64,000 bases of DNA. It comes from Effrenium voratum (taxonomy: Eukaryota > Sar > Dinophyceae > Suessiales > Symbiodiniaceae). Where the stretch lies: assembly GCA_963377175.1 (NCBI GenBank), contig CAUJNA010003238.1:409598-473597 (forward strand), given 5' to 3'. Below the pieces are notes generated by a model. The model had not been told where the DNA came from. It saw only the letters and a program-made list of their open reading frames with translations, and ran no database searches. Below, one piece after another: positions 24,504 to 36,239 of the stretch (positions within the stretch are counted from its first letter, which is position 1; each line of letters begins with the position of its first letter). Position numbers and translations under genes: made by a program.

Positions 24504-25031
24504 CTAAAGTGGTTGCAATACTAAAGTAGTATTCCAAAAAGTCTGCTCAGGAAGAAGTGGTTGCAATACTAAAATAGAATTGGAAAAAGGAAGTGGCTGC
24601 AATACTAAAGTAGAATTGCAAAAAAGAAGTGGCTGCAATACTAAAGGAAGTGGCTGCAATACTAAAGTAGAATTGCAAAAAGGAAGTGGCTGCAATACTA
24701 AAGTAGAATTGCAAAAAGGAAGTGGCTGCAATACTAAAGAATTGCAAAAAAGAAGTTGCAATACTAAAGGAAGTGGCTGCAATACTAAAGTAGAATTGCA
24801 AAAAGGAAGTGGCTGCAATACTAAAGAATTGCAAAAAAGAAGTGGCTGCAATACTAAAGGAAGTGGCTGCAATACTAAAGTAGAATTGCAAAAAGGAAGT
24901 GGCTGCAATACTAAAGTAGAATTGCAAAAAGGAAGTGGCTGCAATACTAAAGTAGAATTGCAAAAAGGAAGTGGCTGCAATACTAAAGTAGAATTGCAAA
25001 AAGGAAGTGGCTGCAATACTAAAGTAGAATT
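24503..25031. repeat. 36-bp minisatellite, in-frame units
   Basis: The basic unit is 36 bp (GAAGTGGCTGCAATACTAAA then GTAGAATTGCAAAAAG), with shortened derivatives. On the plus strand it keeps a frame of 12-residue repeats (KGSGCNTKVELQ), on the minus strand FCNSTLVLQPLP. Unit sizes are mostly multiples of three, so both strands stay open for about 200 codons. A recently amplified repeat, not a supported gene. Confidence 0.94.
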
Positions 25032-25103
25032 GGGCCCCAAAACCCTCCATTGTTTGGACGTCCCAAAAGTGCACCCCCATTGTTTTGGCGCCTCCATTGT
25101 TCA

Positions 25104-25121
25104 GGGGGGGGGGGGGGGGGG
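25104..25121. repeat. Homopolymer G18
   Basis: Eighteen consecutive guanines. The sequence on either side belongs to dispersed elements. Confidence 0.95.
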
Positions 25122-25139
25122 CCCTTTTATTAATCAAGT

Positions 25140-25203
25140 TCGAACATTACAAGAACCAGGGGTTCAAATCCCCAAACCAAACCACCAACTAGCGGTTACC
25201 TGA
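25140..25203 (+). mobile_element. Fold-back dispersed element, 3' part
   Basis: Contains CAAGAACCAGGGGTTCAAA then TCCCCAAACC, ACCACCAACT and GGTTACCTGA. It aligns with the right half of the 49,545-49,695 copy; the left arm is missing, replaced by the G18 tract and minisatellite. Confidence 0.6.
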
Positions 25204-25853
25204 CATGTTATCTTGAACTGTAGGACCAAAGGAATTGGAAAGAAACATCCCGAACCACTCCTTTGGTACGAGCCCGGAAGGAAGGTTTTGCAACCGTCGA
25301 AGAAACAAACAAACCTATGGCGACAATGGCGCTGCTTGAACAACTCGGGATGGTTTCAGTAAGGAGCCCTTGACGCGCAAGAGCTTGGACCCTATGCTTG
25401 CTTCTCGGTCCACTTGTTGGTCCCACAATGTCTGGGCTCATAATGTAAACACATGATATGCAACATATTTATATGGGTGCTGTTTGTCAGAGCCTGCAAA
25501 ATGGTGGCTTTCCTGTTGGCTTTGAAGCCACAAATACAAGGGGTGCCCTCGCAAAAAGACACAACCATACCCTAGATATCATGTGTCGAAGTTAAACTTA
25601 GCACGACTATGTTTTACTGGTCAAACTTCTGCAGTCCGCAATGACGATGTTTCACCGGACGCCACTTTTCACATCCTCGCTCTTCGATCGTTCTGGGCCA
25701 TTAATTTCGGGATCAGCCATCTTAGTGTGGCCAAGCGAACCCGCGAAAACCTCATCACACCAGACTCACGGCCCAATCTTTTCCCAGTCCGTTTGCCGTC
25801 ACTTCTGCGCGCCCATCCTGGCCAGAGCTAGCGAGGCTTGGAATCCCTGAATG

Positions 25854-28281
25854 CTAGGAAACAATCCTGCCTTTCAATAGCGACATTTGATCTTCATCTG
25901 CAAATGTATGCATGAAGCGCGGATTTGTTCCTGGGCCGTGGCTCGCAAGAATGAGTACACAGAATACAATTTGCAAATGTGATATTCGTCGACAAGTGTC
26001 TTTTGTCAAGCACCGTCTGGCGTAGCACATGAGCAAATGCCTCATCACCACCACATATGTTCAGCTTGCGTGAACAAGTGAGTGTACACACAAATCGATC
26101 GATGTGTGCTGCAAAGGCACATGCCACTTTGGAGTGACAACCCAGCAAAGATCACTCCGCCTGGCATTGTTACGCAAACTTAAATTGGGAAAATCAAAGC
26201 CAGCCAAAGCGCCCGAGCCTCATGCTGATGATGTTCAGCTTCCTGTAGGCCAAGAGGTACGTCCTCCCAGCACACTCCATGTCCGCGGCCTGCCGCACAG
26301 TCCTCAAGGAACAGATCATCAGCACACCAACAAACCCTTGGCAAACATTTTGAAACACCGAAGCCAAAAGGAACCTAACCAATTTGCGGTCTGGAATCAG
26401 CTCATCTTCAAAGCTAGGAGTTTCATGAAATAACATCATGGTCCGGTCTAGATTTTTGAATTTCAGGCACGGGGCCAGTGACATAGCATGATGACAGAAG
26501 TACACATTTCAACATAGAGAGAAAGACAATTGGGATGTTCCATTGGTTGAACAATTTGATCTCTACCGATCCCAACATAACAGACCATCCCCTCCCAAAA
26601 AAGGAACTGCTCAGGACAGAAAATGGAACCCTCCCAAAGCACATGTCACGTGATTATTTTTTATTAGTCATGAAATTGCTACATGGACCGTGCAAAGTAT
26701 CCCTTCCTCGCCCTTTGGCCATGATCGTGACCAAGCTGCAGATTCCGCGAGGCACGCTCTGACAAGCCGCAGTAGCGGTTGATCCCGGTCCTTCGGAACT
26801 CAACCCCCAAAGTTGCAATCCAACGTGTTTTATTTTGGATTGGTCAAATGGACCAGGGTGTGCAGTCATGATTCAAGGCAGTTCGGCAAAGATGAAGCCG
26901 GTCATCATAGTACTGGATGTTGTGACCATTCAGGGTGCGAGGTTCCAGGGGCCAATCACGGAGAGCAACCCTATTCAAAACCTCCATGAGCCATTCACTC
27001 ACCACTCGTGCGTTGTACCCTTTACAGTTCAAGAAAGTGCCAAACTCCTCCTTGAAAAGGCCATAGTAGTTGAAGCGCTTCTGCGAGGAAGCAATCCTCA
27101 TTGATTTCCGCCAGGCTGTAAAATCATTAAACGCACGTGAGAGCGCCGCTTGGTATCCAGGGGGGCCACTGGCCCGATCCACAATTCCATAGGCTCCCAT
27201 GTGGAGCAGCATGCTCCTCAGTTTCAGCCCACTCCAAACAACATATGATACCCCAATGAAGTTGCCAAACAAGTGCGTTTGAACATAGGGCCAAGGTACA
27301 AAGTAGAGCCATTTGACACACCCAAGAGTGTCAGATTGACTATGTGGAGGGTGCAGTGCTTGATGATGTTGACCGAAAAGAAATAGAGCTCGAGCAAAGG
27401 GCCTAGGATCACTATCACATGTCATGATTGGTTGGTGTTACTGTGTGTCTCAAAACTGAATTCATATGTTGCACTGTGCCTCAGAAAAGGCTGCTTGCAG
27501 GATTAAACATTTTTAAAGATGGCTGTTGCGGCTAAACACTCGAATGTGTCACAACAATGTTGAAATGAAGTGCAGTCTAAGAGCAGACAGGCAAGGGTAG
27601 CTCATCAACAAGAACATCACGTGTGGACCGAACCGTTGTCAGCCAGTCATTCTCACCCTCATACACCATGTAGTTGAGGCGTGCGTCGCCCTTTACACAC
27701 GCCCTGCAGCGGAAACAAACATTGGTTGCACACCACCATGACTTGTGCCGCATCAGGAAGCGGAACCACGCCTGATCCCCCCGAAGCTCCGTGGTCACAA
27801 ACCTCCGCCCTGCCACGCCAGATTCTGCTGCCAAATTCAAACTGGCAACAATTTGTTCAAGCACTGGGTAAAAGGTCAGCTCAGCAGAGACCACTTTGGT
27901 GCTCTCCAAAGAGAACACTAGGAATCGCGCAAGCCGGGTCGACTTTGGTCTGAAGACAGGTATGTTAAGCCAGATGCCATAAATCATATCATGCGGCGCG
28001 TTCTCGTGAGCCATGCAGGCTTCATCGCCATGTAGGCCTACAGGCCACACCTGCTGCTGGCACGCGGCCCGGAACTGCCGAGTGTTGACCGCAATGTCAT
28101 CATCGACTTCGTCTAGGTGGTCCCAGTACGATTGCAAAAGTTCATCCCGTATGCGTAGGCCACATTCAGATATCAAATACTCCAACAGTTTGTGAGGCAG
28201 TTGCAAGGGCAGCTCTGCATAGCCTTCTTCATCGGAGTTGGTACCAATCCCTTTGACAAGCACCTTCACAGTTGTGGGTTC
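25854..28281 (-). CDS. Gene C: transposon-like protein of a dinoflagellate-expanded family
   Basis: Exons (minus strand): 28,281-27,585; 27,402-27,300; 27,216 to about 26,982; about 26,400-26,213; 26,160 to about 26,110; about 25,940-25,854 (stop at 25,854). The first three join in phase through a GC-AG intron and an 83-bp GT-AG intron (27,299-27,217). The first exon carries LPHKLLEYLISECGL, WPVGLHGDEACM, NIPVFRPKSTRLARFLVFSL and ELRGDQAWFRFLMRH then CFRCRA. Later exons carry IIKHCTLHIVNL, SSQKRFNYYGLF, LNCKGYNARVVSEWL, AGRTYLLAYRKLN, WVVTPKWH and NPRFMHTFADEDQM. From memory these motifs, in this order, define a very large family of unknown function in dinoflagellate genomes. The two G-D motifs suggest an acidic catalytic site as in DDE-type transposases, but this is inference. 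The 5' end is not found; a possible upstream exon reads RFQIMFLRLDHH near 28,400-28,440. Confidence 0.75.
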
Positions 28282-29394
28282 CTTGGCTACCAGTCATCAT
28301 TTAATTAATATCAACACCATTAATTCATGCATGCATCATGCATGCAATCAATCAGTCAACCAATCAGTTCCATCAATCAATTACTCACCAGTCAGTATGA
28401 TGGTCCAATCTTAGGAACATGATCTGGAACCTGGGGTCAAACAGGGTGCCAAATGGGTTATATTTTAAGGAAACCTGTCAACACTAGTAATTGTTCTTCA
28501 GCATGTTCTATGTGAGTGGCCTTTCCAAAAATATATTTTGAACATTATTCACCCTGGTCCCTGCGTTCAAGGAGGCCCAACAACGTTACACGGCACACAT
28601 GCATGCATGCAGGGTACATCGATCAAATTGTTTGTAGATTGCGGACCAATGCCAACTTAGATTTTGGGTCTTTGGGCCACACCATACTAAGCCAAGTAGC
28701 CACTGGCAATTTCAAACGGTGATGCAGATTGCGGGCGCAGTTGTTGTTCGCATACGAAGCCAATCCGGAGGTCCACGTCGAGACCATGCCACTGGCTTCC
28801 TTCGGCAACGGCCTACGCAGGACTGCAGGAAATGGTGCCCAATGTGGCTGGGTAGGTCGGTGATGCGCATGCCAACTACATGCATCAGAATAATGAACCA
28901 TCAACTGGTTGATCCGGTCCATTTCAATTGGTTCCTCATTGCAATGGTTTTTTGTTGGGCCTCATTGTCATGTTCATGCGTGTCAGGGACCCTCCACGTG
29001 TGTGAACCATTCCATAGTACATCATAGCCCTAAAAGGTGTTGTGGAAAAAATGATTGTAGGGAATACATCTCTTTGAGGGCCATACTGCACTGAGGGGGG
29101 CCTGGTACATGGTCATGTCATTTTGCACGCATGAAATTTGCATCGCAGTTATAACTTAGTGATGCATTATATCAAATTGACCACAGTCTAGTATCAACCC
29201 CATCCCCTCAATGCACATTGGAATCAAATTGGCATATGCCTGCATGCATGGTTTTGCACCACACTTGTGGCAAGGCTCCTCATAGCTGGCTTTGGCCGAA
29301 CTCATTGCGGACTGCGCACTGATTGCCTCAAGTCAGAACACCCAAAAGGCAAAGCGGCAATTCTGACGCATGCGTGCACATGTTGCCAACGATG
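28282..29394. other. Intron/intergenic sequence with CATG runs
   Basis: Contains CATGCATGCATCATGCATGC at 28,325-28,345 and ATTGATTGATT-type words typical of the introns in this block. No exon was resolved. Confidence 0.4.
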
Positions 29395-29480
29395 TCACGC
29401 TGCTCCTCTGGCGAGCTTCTCCATGATGTCACGCTGAACAGGGCCAGCTTGGCCAGCACCAGCACCTGCGTTGGGGACAT
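29395..29480 (-). CDS. Possible terminal exon, unknown gene
   Basis: On the minus strand CCCCAACGCAG is followed by a frame reading AGAGQAGPVQRDIMEKLARG and a stop at 29,395. The acceptor context is good. It may be an alternative last exon of gene B, or the end of another gene between B and C; phase cannot decide. Confidence 0.3.
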
Positions 29481-29889
29481 TGGGCAAATTGCATGATGTT
29501 GCATGATGCATGGGCATTCTCAAACGCATGTGCGAGCAATCATTCCAAACTGAGATGGCATGACGTGTCGATCTACGCAAATGAAACGGTTTTGGACTCA
29601 CTCCAGCTGGTTGGCCATGTGACACCGCCAAGCGCGCTAAAGCAAGCACTATGTACAAGCCAATGCAGGGATCCCCGCAACTTCATGCATGAGTTGCACC
29701 CCACATCCTGCATGTGGCTGCACTGGGCCATCTCGAGCGCAAAGCATGTGACACCAGCTTGGCATATTGCATGCACATGCCACATGAGTCAGTAGGTGTG
29801 GGAACTACCATGCATGTGTATGTGGCTATGTTCAAGCGCATGTCCATGTCAACTATGTTTGCGTTCAGGCATGAGCATGCATTAAAAGC

Positions 29890-30471
29890 TCAGCCTTTCC
29901 TGGGCTTCTTGGCCTTGATCGGGGCACATGCCGTGTCCAGCATTTTGCGTGCGTGCTCACTTAACCATGTTGACGATTGCTGTCCAAGTTGGTTCACACA
30001 CAGCAAGTTGAAGACACACCAGCATGCGTCACATAAAAACCAAACCGATGTGCCCATGCGTGCGCCAGGAGTCACCGCCTCCGCCTTGTCCAGCGATGCT
30101 TGCAGGAGCCCTCGCTTCGCCTGGCACGTTGCAAGAACATAAAAAGTTTCTACATACCATAACCCGCAGGCCAACTATAAACTCCTACTTTCAATCAACC
30201 CGAATGATCTTCACAGCCTGGCCCCCCTGGGTCAATTATTCAAAGGAATGGTCAAGATCCATGTTAACACACACAAGTTTGCATAATTCCCCCAAACAAG
30301 ATCAGCCACAAAACAGGTTACCAAGGAAGTTCCTTTGCAAACTGTCGCTTTTGATTTTGGGGCTCCATGGTCAATCGCTAGGTGATGGGTTCCAACTGAT
30401 TAACATTCCTGCATTTGGAAATGGACATGGCTGCCAAAATTGAAATGGTTGCAAACGTCCTAGCAACATGC

Positions 30472-30537
<66 letters not shown>

Positions 30538-33500
30538 TGATTGATTGGTTGATTGGTTGATTGATTGATTGATTGATCGGTCTCTGTTAGTTTGTTTGTT
30601 TGATTGATTGAGATTGATTGATTGACTGATTGATTGGTTGATTGATTGATTGATTCATTCATTCATTCATTCATTCATTCGTTGGTTGATTGGTTGATTG
30701 GTTGGTTGACTGATTGAGTGGGTTAGTGATTGGCTGACTGACTTGTTGACTGATTGATTGATTGCTGTGTTGCATGGAATGCATGACACATGTGCATGCG
30801 TGCGTGTGGCTCACAACAAGGAATGAACATGATGTTCAACAATGCATGCAAAGATGGTGTTAAACATATGAGACACGCATGGCTGGTGTCATGTGGCTTC
30901 CCTTCGTGTAATTTTCCTTTTAACCACCCCAAAGGGGTACCGTCAAAAAAAGAAGACACAAACCACATAGCCCTGCAACTTGCTGTTGCCATGAACGGAC
31001 CACGGCCACACTCCAGATCTCGAAGTAGACATGTTGAACATGATCAACATCATCATCAGCATCGGCAATTGCCTCAGCAGCTGCAAGACCAACATCATCC
31101 TCATCGGCAAATGCCTCAGCAGATGCCTCAGCAAATACATGATCGGCAAATGCCGCAGCAGATACCTCAGCAGATGCAGCAAATGCAGCGTCGGCAAATG
31201 CCGCAGCAGATGCCTCAGCAGATGCATCAGATGCAACAGCTAGGGCCGCAGAACATGCTGCAGCAAATGCAGCAGCAAATGCATCAGCTAGTTGTGCAGC
31301 AAATACACCAGCAACAGCAAATGCATCATACGATGCATCATGCAAGGCATGCGCCGATACAGTTCTGGCATCGCCAGCAGCAGCCACAAATGCAGCAGCA
31401 GCAGCGGCCACAGATGCAGCAGTTGCCACAGCCGGACCTGATTGACGACATGACGGGCATCCGGCCAGAGGTGGTGCGATGGTGGTTCATGAACCGGCGC
31501 ACCCTCAGGCAGTTGCGAGCGGCTGGAGTCCCAGTGTGGAGTATTTACCTCCCGTAGGATATGAAGAGAAAAGGAAAAAGGAGCGGTGACGGCGATAAGG
31601 GAGAGTCCCAACTAAGCAATGAATTACCCTCCCTCAAAAATGAGGGTGATGCCTAATCCATAGCTTTGGGTTTCCGAAGAAGGCGACAAACATATTTGTC
31701 AATTTCCACTAGATTACAATCCAGCCAACCTCGGGCTTGTCAGGTTGTCCACCAACTGTTTTTGGATACTTGGAGAAAAATCAGGTGGGGGATGATGGTT
31801 TGGTTCTATGTGTTTCCTGAACCCCTAATACATTTAAAAAAGCTTTGCTATTTAGCGCCTCTCGCAAGGATCTGGAAGCGCAGTTTGGCGTCGCGGAGGG
31901 CGGGAAGGAAGGCGCGCTTGGGTCGATGCTGGTTCTGTGGACCGAAAGGCCACCTGGAAGATGGTTTTCCTTTTGGGGCTACCCTGTGTCAGTTGCCATG
32001 TTAGTGGGAGGGATGGGAATTGGATGAACCGTCAAACATTTTGCTTGAAACTCACTTGCAAACGTGCTTGCGCTAATCAATCAATCAACCGACCAATCAA
32101 TCCCAACCGACCAATCAATCCAATCAAGCAATCATTCAATCAATCAGCCAATCAATCAATCAATCAACCAATCAATCAATGAATCTATCACTCACATCGA
32201 TCGACCGATCAATCAATCAATGAATCAATCAACCACGCGCGCCTCCAAAGCAGCCTGCTTCTCATTCACATCCGAGGAAACCGAGGCTGCATAGTTCTCC
32301 GCCCTTAGGCCAGAACAACACGTGTCAAACGGGCGCATGAGATCCCCAAATGCAAACATACATCATGTGTTGAGCACCATCGATCACCAGCCACCAATCA
32401 CAGATCAACATGATCATCATCATCATCATTATCATCATCACACTCATCATGCACACGTGCATGCATGCATGCAAGCATGAACGAAAAAGCACTTGAAACT
32501 GAGTTCCTGACAGGGTCGCCAGGTTGGGCTTTAGCCCAGTTGCCCATGTGATCTTGTTGCTGGCATCCACGACTGCCTGTCACATTGGGATCAAGTTGTT
32601 TGCTGACGGTTGCCCCTCAGCCCCGTCAAATGAATACCGGTGTGCAAACAGGGTACTAAATTAGTACCCACTTTTCGGTTTTTGTCGGGGGTGTTTTTGA
32701 CGGTTGCCCTCAACTACTCCCCCAATTGAAGTCGGGTGCAAACATGCTTGCATTTGTGCCAAGGGGTAGCACCCGGGTTACACAGCCCCATGTTAAATTT
32801 ACAAGAATCGATGCATGCACGCATGCAGTGGGTTGCAACATTTGGATGCAAAGGGATTATCACATGTGGCAACGCATGCATGCAGGCTCCCTATCTCCAT
32901 ATAATCAACATCAAATTCACAGCTGCCTTCTTGGCATCTCTGAGCAGCTTCTTCTCAGCCTCCTTTGCAACACGCTCCTTCTCCTCAGCTTCAGTTTCGT
33001 CCTTCTTGCGAGTCCCTCCCTTCGGCTTTCCTGAGCCCTTATCGTTCTTCTTCTTCTTTTTGTCCTTCTTTGTTTTCTTCTCCTTCTTGTCCGGCTTCGA
33101 CTGCATCAGGGGAAGACGCACAATGTAAATTACACACTTGAGTCAAGTGTTGTACACACACATCATGCATGCGTTGCATGTGTCTATGAGTCGATGCCAT
33201 TTATCGATAGATAGGATTATGCAAAGCAAGTAAGCAACACAAGCCTCCTTCTCCTTATCATCCTTCTTCTTCCGCTTCCGGTTGCTGTCAGACGAAGAGG
33301 AGCTGCTCGATGCACCATCCAAACAGCTGAACAGCTGGTCCACCTCTTCACAATGCTCATCTTCGTGAGCATCTTCCACCAAGGTCAAGAACTGGCGAGC
33401 TTCCTGCAGGAGTGCACACACCGATCGGTTCGAACATGCAGCAACGTAATGTGCATCACACTCTCACGCTCAGGCACCTGCCTCACAGCCAGGCAGCTCG

Positions 33501-36239
33501 GGATGGTCACGCACTTCCTTCTTCATCAGCTCGCTGCCAAGGACCTTTCTGGTACGCATCGCAGATGCAAGGTCCGGGCCGAACATGGTGTCCATCTGGG
33601 CCGCAGTGAGCCACTTACGTGTCCCCCTCCGTGTCGACCTGTGTCGGTCCCTGATGGTTTTCAGGAACGTCGACGTTTGCCAATTGCCCTGGCATCCTGC
33701 CCAGGCATCGTACAGCACCGAGTTGAGAGTTTTACCTCAGATCAGCGCGCATGGGCTCATGCAGCATAAACTAACGACGTCATGTGAGATCAGCATGCAG
33801 CACAGGCACTCCCATGTGCCTCGTGGCCCATGCGTTTCAGCTCTGGCGGTGTCGTCGGGCCTAAGCAAAGCAAACCCTGGATCATTGAAGGTTGACTGGG
33901 CTAGGGCACTGACTTCTGATGCTGCGGAAGTAGCGCATGTAGCGCGCATGCGCGTCCAGTCGTCGCCTCTCCAGCTCATCCTTCTTCCTTTGCGTTAGCT
34001 CGTCTGTCTCGGCTATCTCATTGGCAGGATTTGCCTCCTCGGCCTTCTCCTTCTTCAGCTCCTCTGCTTTTTTCAACTCCTCTGCCTTCTTCAGCTCCTC
34101 AGCCTTCTTCAGCATCTCGGATGCCTTCTTCAGCTCATCAGCCTTCTTCAGCATCTCGGATGCCTTCTTCAGCTCATCAGCCTTCTTCAGCACCTCCTCA
34201 GCCTTCTTCAGCTCGTCGGCCTTCTTCAGCACCTCCTCAGCCTTCTTCAGCTCGTCGGCCTTCTTCAGCACCTCCTTAGCCTTCTTCAGCTCGTCGGCCT
34301 TCTTCAGCACCTCCTCGGCCTTCTTCAGCTCATCGGCCTTCTTCAGCTCCTCATCTGCCTTCTTCAGCTCATCGGCCTTCTTCAGCACCTCCTCTTCAGC
34401 TCGTCGGCCTTCTTCAGCTCCTCAGCCTTCTTCAGCTCATCCTCAGCCTTCTTCAGCTCATCTTCAACTCATCTGCATTCTTCAGCTCATCAGCTGCCTT
34501 CTTCAGCTCATCTGCCTTCCTCTCCTCTGCCTTCTTCAGCTCCTCGGCCTTCTTCAGCACCTCCTCAGCCTTCTTCAGCTCCTCAGACTTCATCAGCTCA
34601 TCATCTGCCTTCTTCAGCTTGTCGGCCTTCTTCAGCTCCTCCTCTGCCTTCTTCAGCTCCTCGGCCTTCTTCAGCTCATCATCCGCCTTCTTCAGCTCCT
34701 CCTCTGCCTTCTTCAGCTCATCATCTGCCTTCTTCAGCTTGTCGGCCTTCTTCAGCTCCTCCTCTGCCTTCTTCAGCTCCTCGGCCTTCTTCAGCTCATC
34801 CTCCGCCTTCTTCAGCTCCTCCTCTGCCTTCTTCAGCTCATCAGCTTTCTTCAGCGCCTCCTCTGCCTTCTTCAGCTCCTCAGCCTTCTTCAGAACCTCC
34901 TCAGCCTTCTTCAGCTCGTCGGCCTTCTTCAGCTCCTCCTCTGCCTTCTTCAGCTCCTCGGCCTTCTTCAGCTCATCCTCCGCCTTCTTCAGCTCCTCCT
35001 CTGCCTTCTTCAGCTCATCAGCTTTCTTCAGCGCCTCCTCTGCCTTCTTCAGCTCCTCAGCCTTCTTCAGAACCTCCTCAGCCTTCTTCAGCTCGTCGGC
35101 CTTCTTCAGCTCCTCCTCTGCCTTCTTCAGCTCCTCGGCCTTCTTCAGCTCATCCTCCGCCTTCTTCAGCTCCTCCTCTGCCTTCTTCAGCTCATCAGCT
35201 TTCTTCAGCGCCCCCTCTGCCTTCTTCAGCTCCTCAGCCTTGTTCAGCTCCTCCTCAGCCTTCTTCAGCTTGTCGGCCTTCTGCATTTCCTCTGCTGTGT
35301 TCAGCTCGTCGGCCTTCTTCAGCTCATCATCCGACTTCTTCAGCTCATGGGCCTTCTTCAGCTCCTCATCTGCCTTCTTCAGGCGCTCGGCCTTCCTCAG
35401 CTCCTCATCTGCCCTCTTCAGCTCCTCTGCCTTATTCATCTCCTCATCAGCCTTCTTCAGCTCATCCTCAGCCGTCTTCAGCTCGCCGGCCTGCTTGAGC
35501 TCACCCGACGCGGCATGCTTCAGCGATGCAGCCTGCTTTAGCTCCACAGCCATCATCAGATCATGGGCGGTCTTCTTTAGCTCATCCGACTTCTTCTGCA
35601 GCGACTGAGCTGTCGTGGCATCAGAGGTCTTCAGGCTCGATGCCACCTTGTCCAGCTCACCAGCCATGTCATTGAGCTCGGTGACCTGCTTCAGCTGATC
35701 ATCGGCCTTATTCAGCTCCTCTGCTGCCAGCTTCATCTCCAGAGCATTCTGCAGCTCAGCCGGCTGCTCAGTCTGAGCAAAGCGAATCTGGTCCGCTGTG
35801 CTGCACCTATCCAGCGAAGCGCTCTCCAGGTCAACAGTCGACTGGCGGCTATATGCCACCGTCTCCGGAGTGGCAGGTGGAGGCTGATGCCAGTGCTGCC
35901 GACGCCATCCAGCATATGGGGGCCAGTCCCAGTAGCCCCGCCAACCATCCCATTCTGATCCTTCTCTCCATTGGGAGTATCCTCCATGCCCAGGGTCAGA
36001 TGGTGAGAAGTCCGGCAGCGAAGAAGTGCTCGGTGAAAGGTCGCCTGCTGCAGTCGTCGTGTGCGTGCCCTTGCTTGAGGTGCTGGCAGATCCAGAAACC
36101 CGAATCTTCTTTTTCTTCACCACACCTACAAGACGCGTCAACCGATCTCATGGAAGTAAAGTGTTGCAAGATTCAAGGTGTGAACCATGTGCCTGTCTGT
36201 GGTCCACCCGGCGTTTTGGGCTCTTCCTCATCGGGATCC
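29890..36239 (-). CDS. Gene B: Lys/Ala/Glu coiled-coil protein with conserved dinoflagellate C-terminal half
   Basis: Exons (minus): 36,239-36,193; 36,125-34,477; 34,391-33,914; 33,696-33,482; 33,403-33,245; 33,100-32,921; 32,576-32,491; 32,303-32,237; 30,120-30,064; 29,979-29,890 (stop). All junctions keep phase (3,028 nt). Order of regions: an acidic start (DPDEEEPKTPGG); a Trp/Gly-rich part (WDGWRGYWDWPPYAGW); about 600 residues of KKAEEL/KADELKK coiled-coil repeat; ARYMRYFRSIR; a folded-looking part (RKWLTAAQMDTMFG, KKEVRDHPELPGCE); a Ser run and Lys-rich stretch (KKEKKTKKDKKKKK); then a helical tail ending APIKAKKPRKG. From memory, the sequence from ARYMRYF onward resembles a common dinoflagellate hypothetical family; function unknown. 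The Lys-rich segment could act as a nuclear signal or bind nucleic acid. The 5' end is incomplete; an upstream exon may contain IGSEPFDWESAPG near 36,300-36,350, possibly with a GA donor. Confidence 0.78.
30473..30770. repeat. (GATT)n tract, left arm of intronic inverted repeat
   Basis: Tandem TTGATTGA with variants (GGTTGATT, CATTCATT) on the plus strand, inside the large gene B intron. Its reverse complement recurs at 32,080-32,240. Confidence 0.95.
30991..31557 (+). CDS. Gln/His/Met-rich ORF nested in a gene B intron, antisense
   Basis: The frame is open from 30,790, but the first plausible start is the ATG at 30,991 (MNGPRPHSRSRSR), giving about 188 codons. An Arg/Ser-rich start is followed by a long CAGATG/CAGCAR-derived stretch of Gln, Met, His and Pro. 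The last 40 residues are of normal complexity: DLIDDMTGIRPEVVRWW, FMNRRTLRQLRAAGVPVW. The low-complexity part is repeat-driven, but the complex C-terminal end argues for a real or recently real coding sequence. No family recognised. An A/G-rich tail follows the stop. Confidence 0.35.
   Translation: MNGPRPHSRSRSRHVEHDQHHHQHRQLPQQLQDQHHPHRQMPQQMPQQIHDRQMPQQIPQQMQQMQRRQMPQQMPQQMHQMQQLGPQNMLQQMQQQMHQLVVQQIHQQQQMHHTMHHARHAPIQFWHRQQQPQMQQQQRPQMQQLPQPDLIDDMTGIRPEVVRWWFMNRRTLRQLRAAGVPVWSIYLP
32080..32240. repeat. (AATC)n tract, right arm of intronic inverted repeat
   Basis: TCAATCAATCAA units on the plus strand, i.e. TTGATTGA on the gene B sense strand, starting at the 5' splice site of the intron. 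Complementary to the tract at 30,473-30,770. Confidence 0.93.
34392..34476 (-). other. 85-bp GC-AG intron made of coding-repeat sequence
   Basis: The KADELKK frame of gene B stops at about 34,453 and resumes in another frame from about 34,390. Removing 34,476-34,392 (AAGAAT|GCAGATG ... GAAGAG|GAGGTG) restores one frame exactly: 549 codons before, phase 1 exit after. The removed piece is itself made of the GAGCTGAAGAAGGCT repeat. The alternative is two small deletions. Confidence 0.5.

Larger units (their letters stand above)
30064..32303 (-). other. Gene B exons flanking a 2.1-kb intron
   Basis: Exon 32,303-32,237 (AENYAASVSSDVNEKQAALE) is joined in phase 0 to 30,120-30,064 (AKRGLLQASLDKAEAVTPG). 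The intron between them (32,236-30,121, 2,116 bp) is the longest I can define in gene B and holds the (GATT)n tracts and the antisense ORF listed separately. Confidence 0.7.

Noticed and set aside
34390..34460. Gene B as a pseudogene because of two frameshifts
   Set aside because: A single 85-bp GC-AG intron restores phase exactly, and all downstream exons remain in frame to a proper stop. Kept as an alternative, not the preferred reading.
34021..35608. Plus-strand ORFs of 506 and 329 codons (Leu/Gln or Ser/Phe/Ala repeats)
   Set aside because: Antisense shadows of the gene B KAEELKK exon; the minus strand keeps phase with complex flanking exons.
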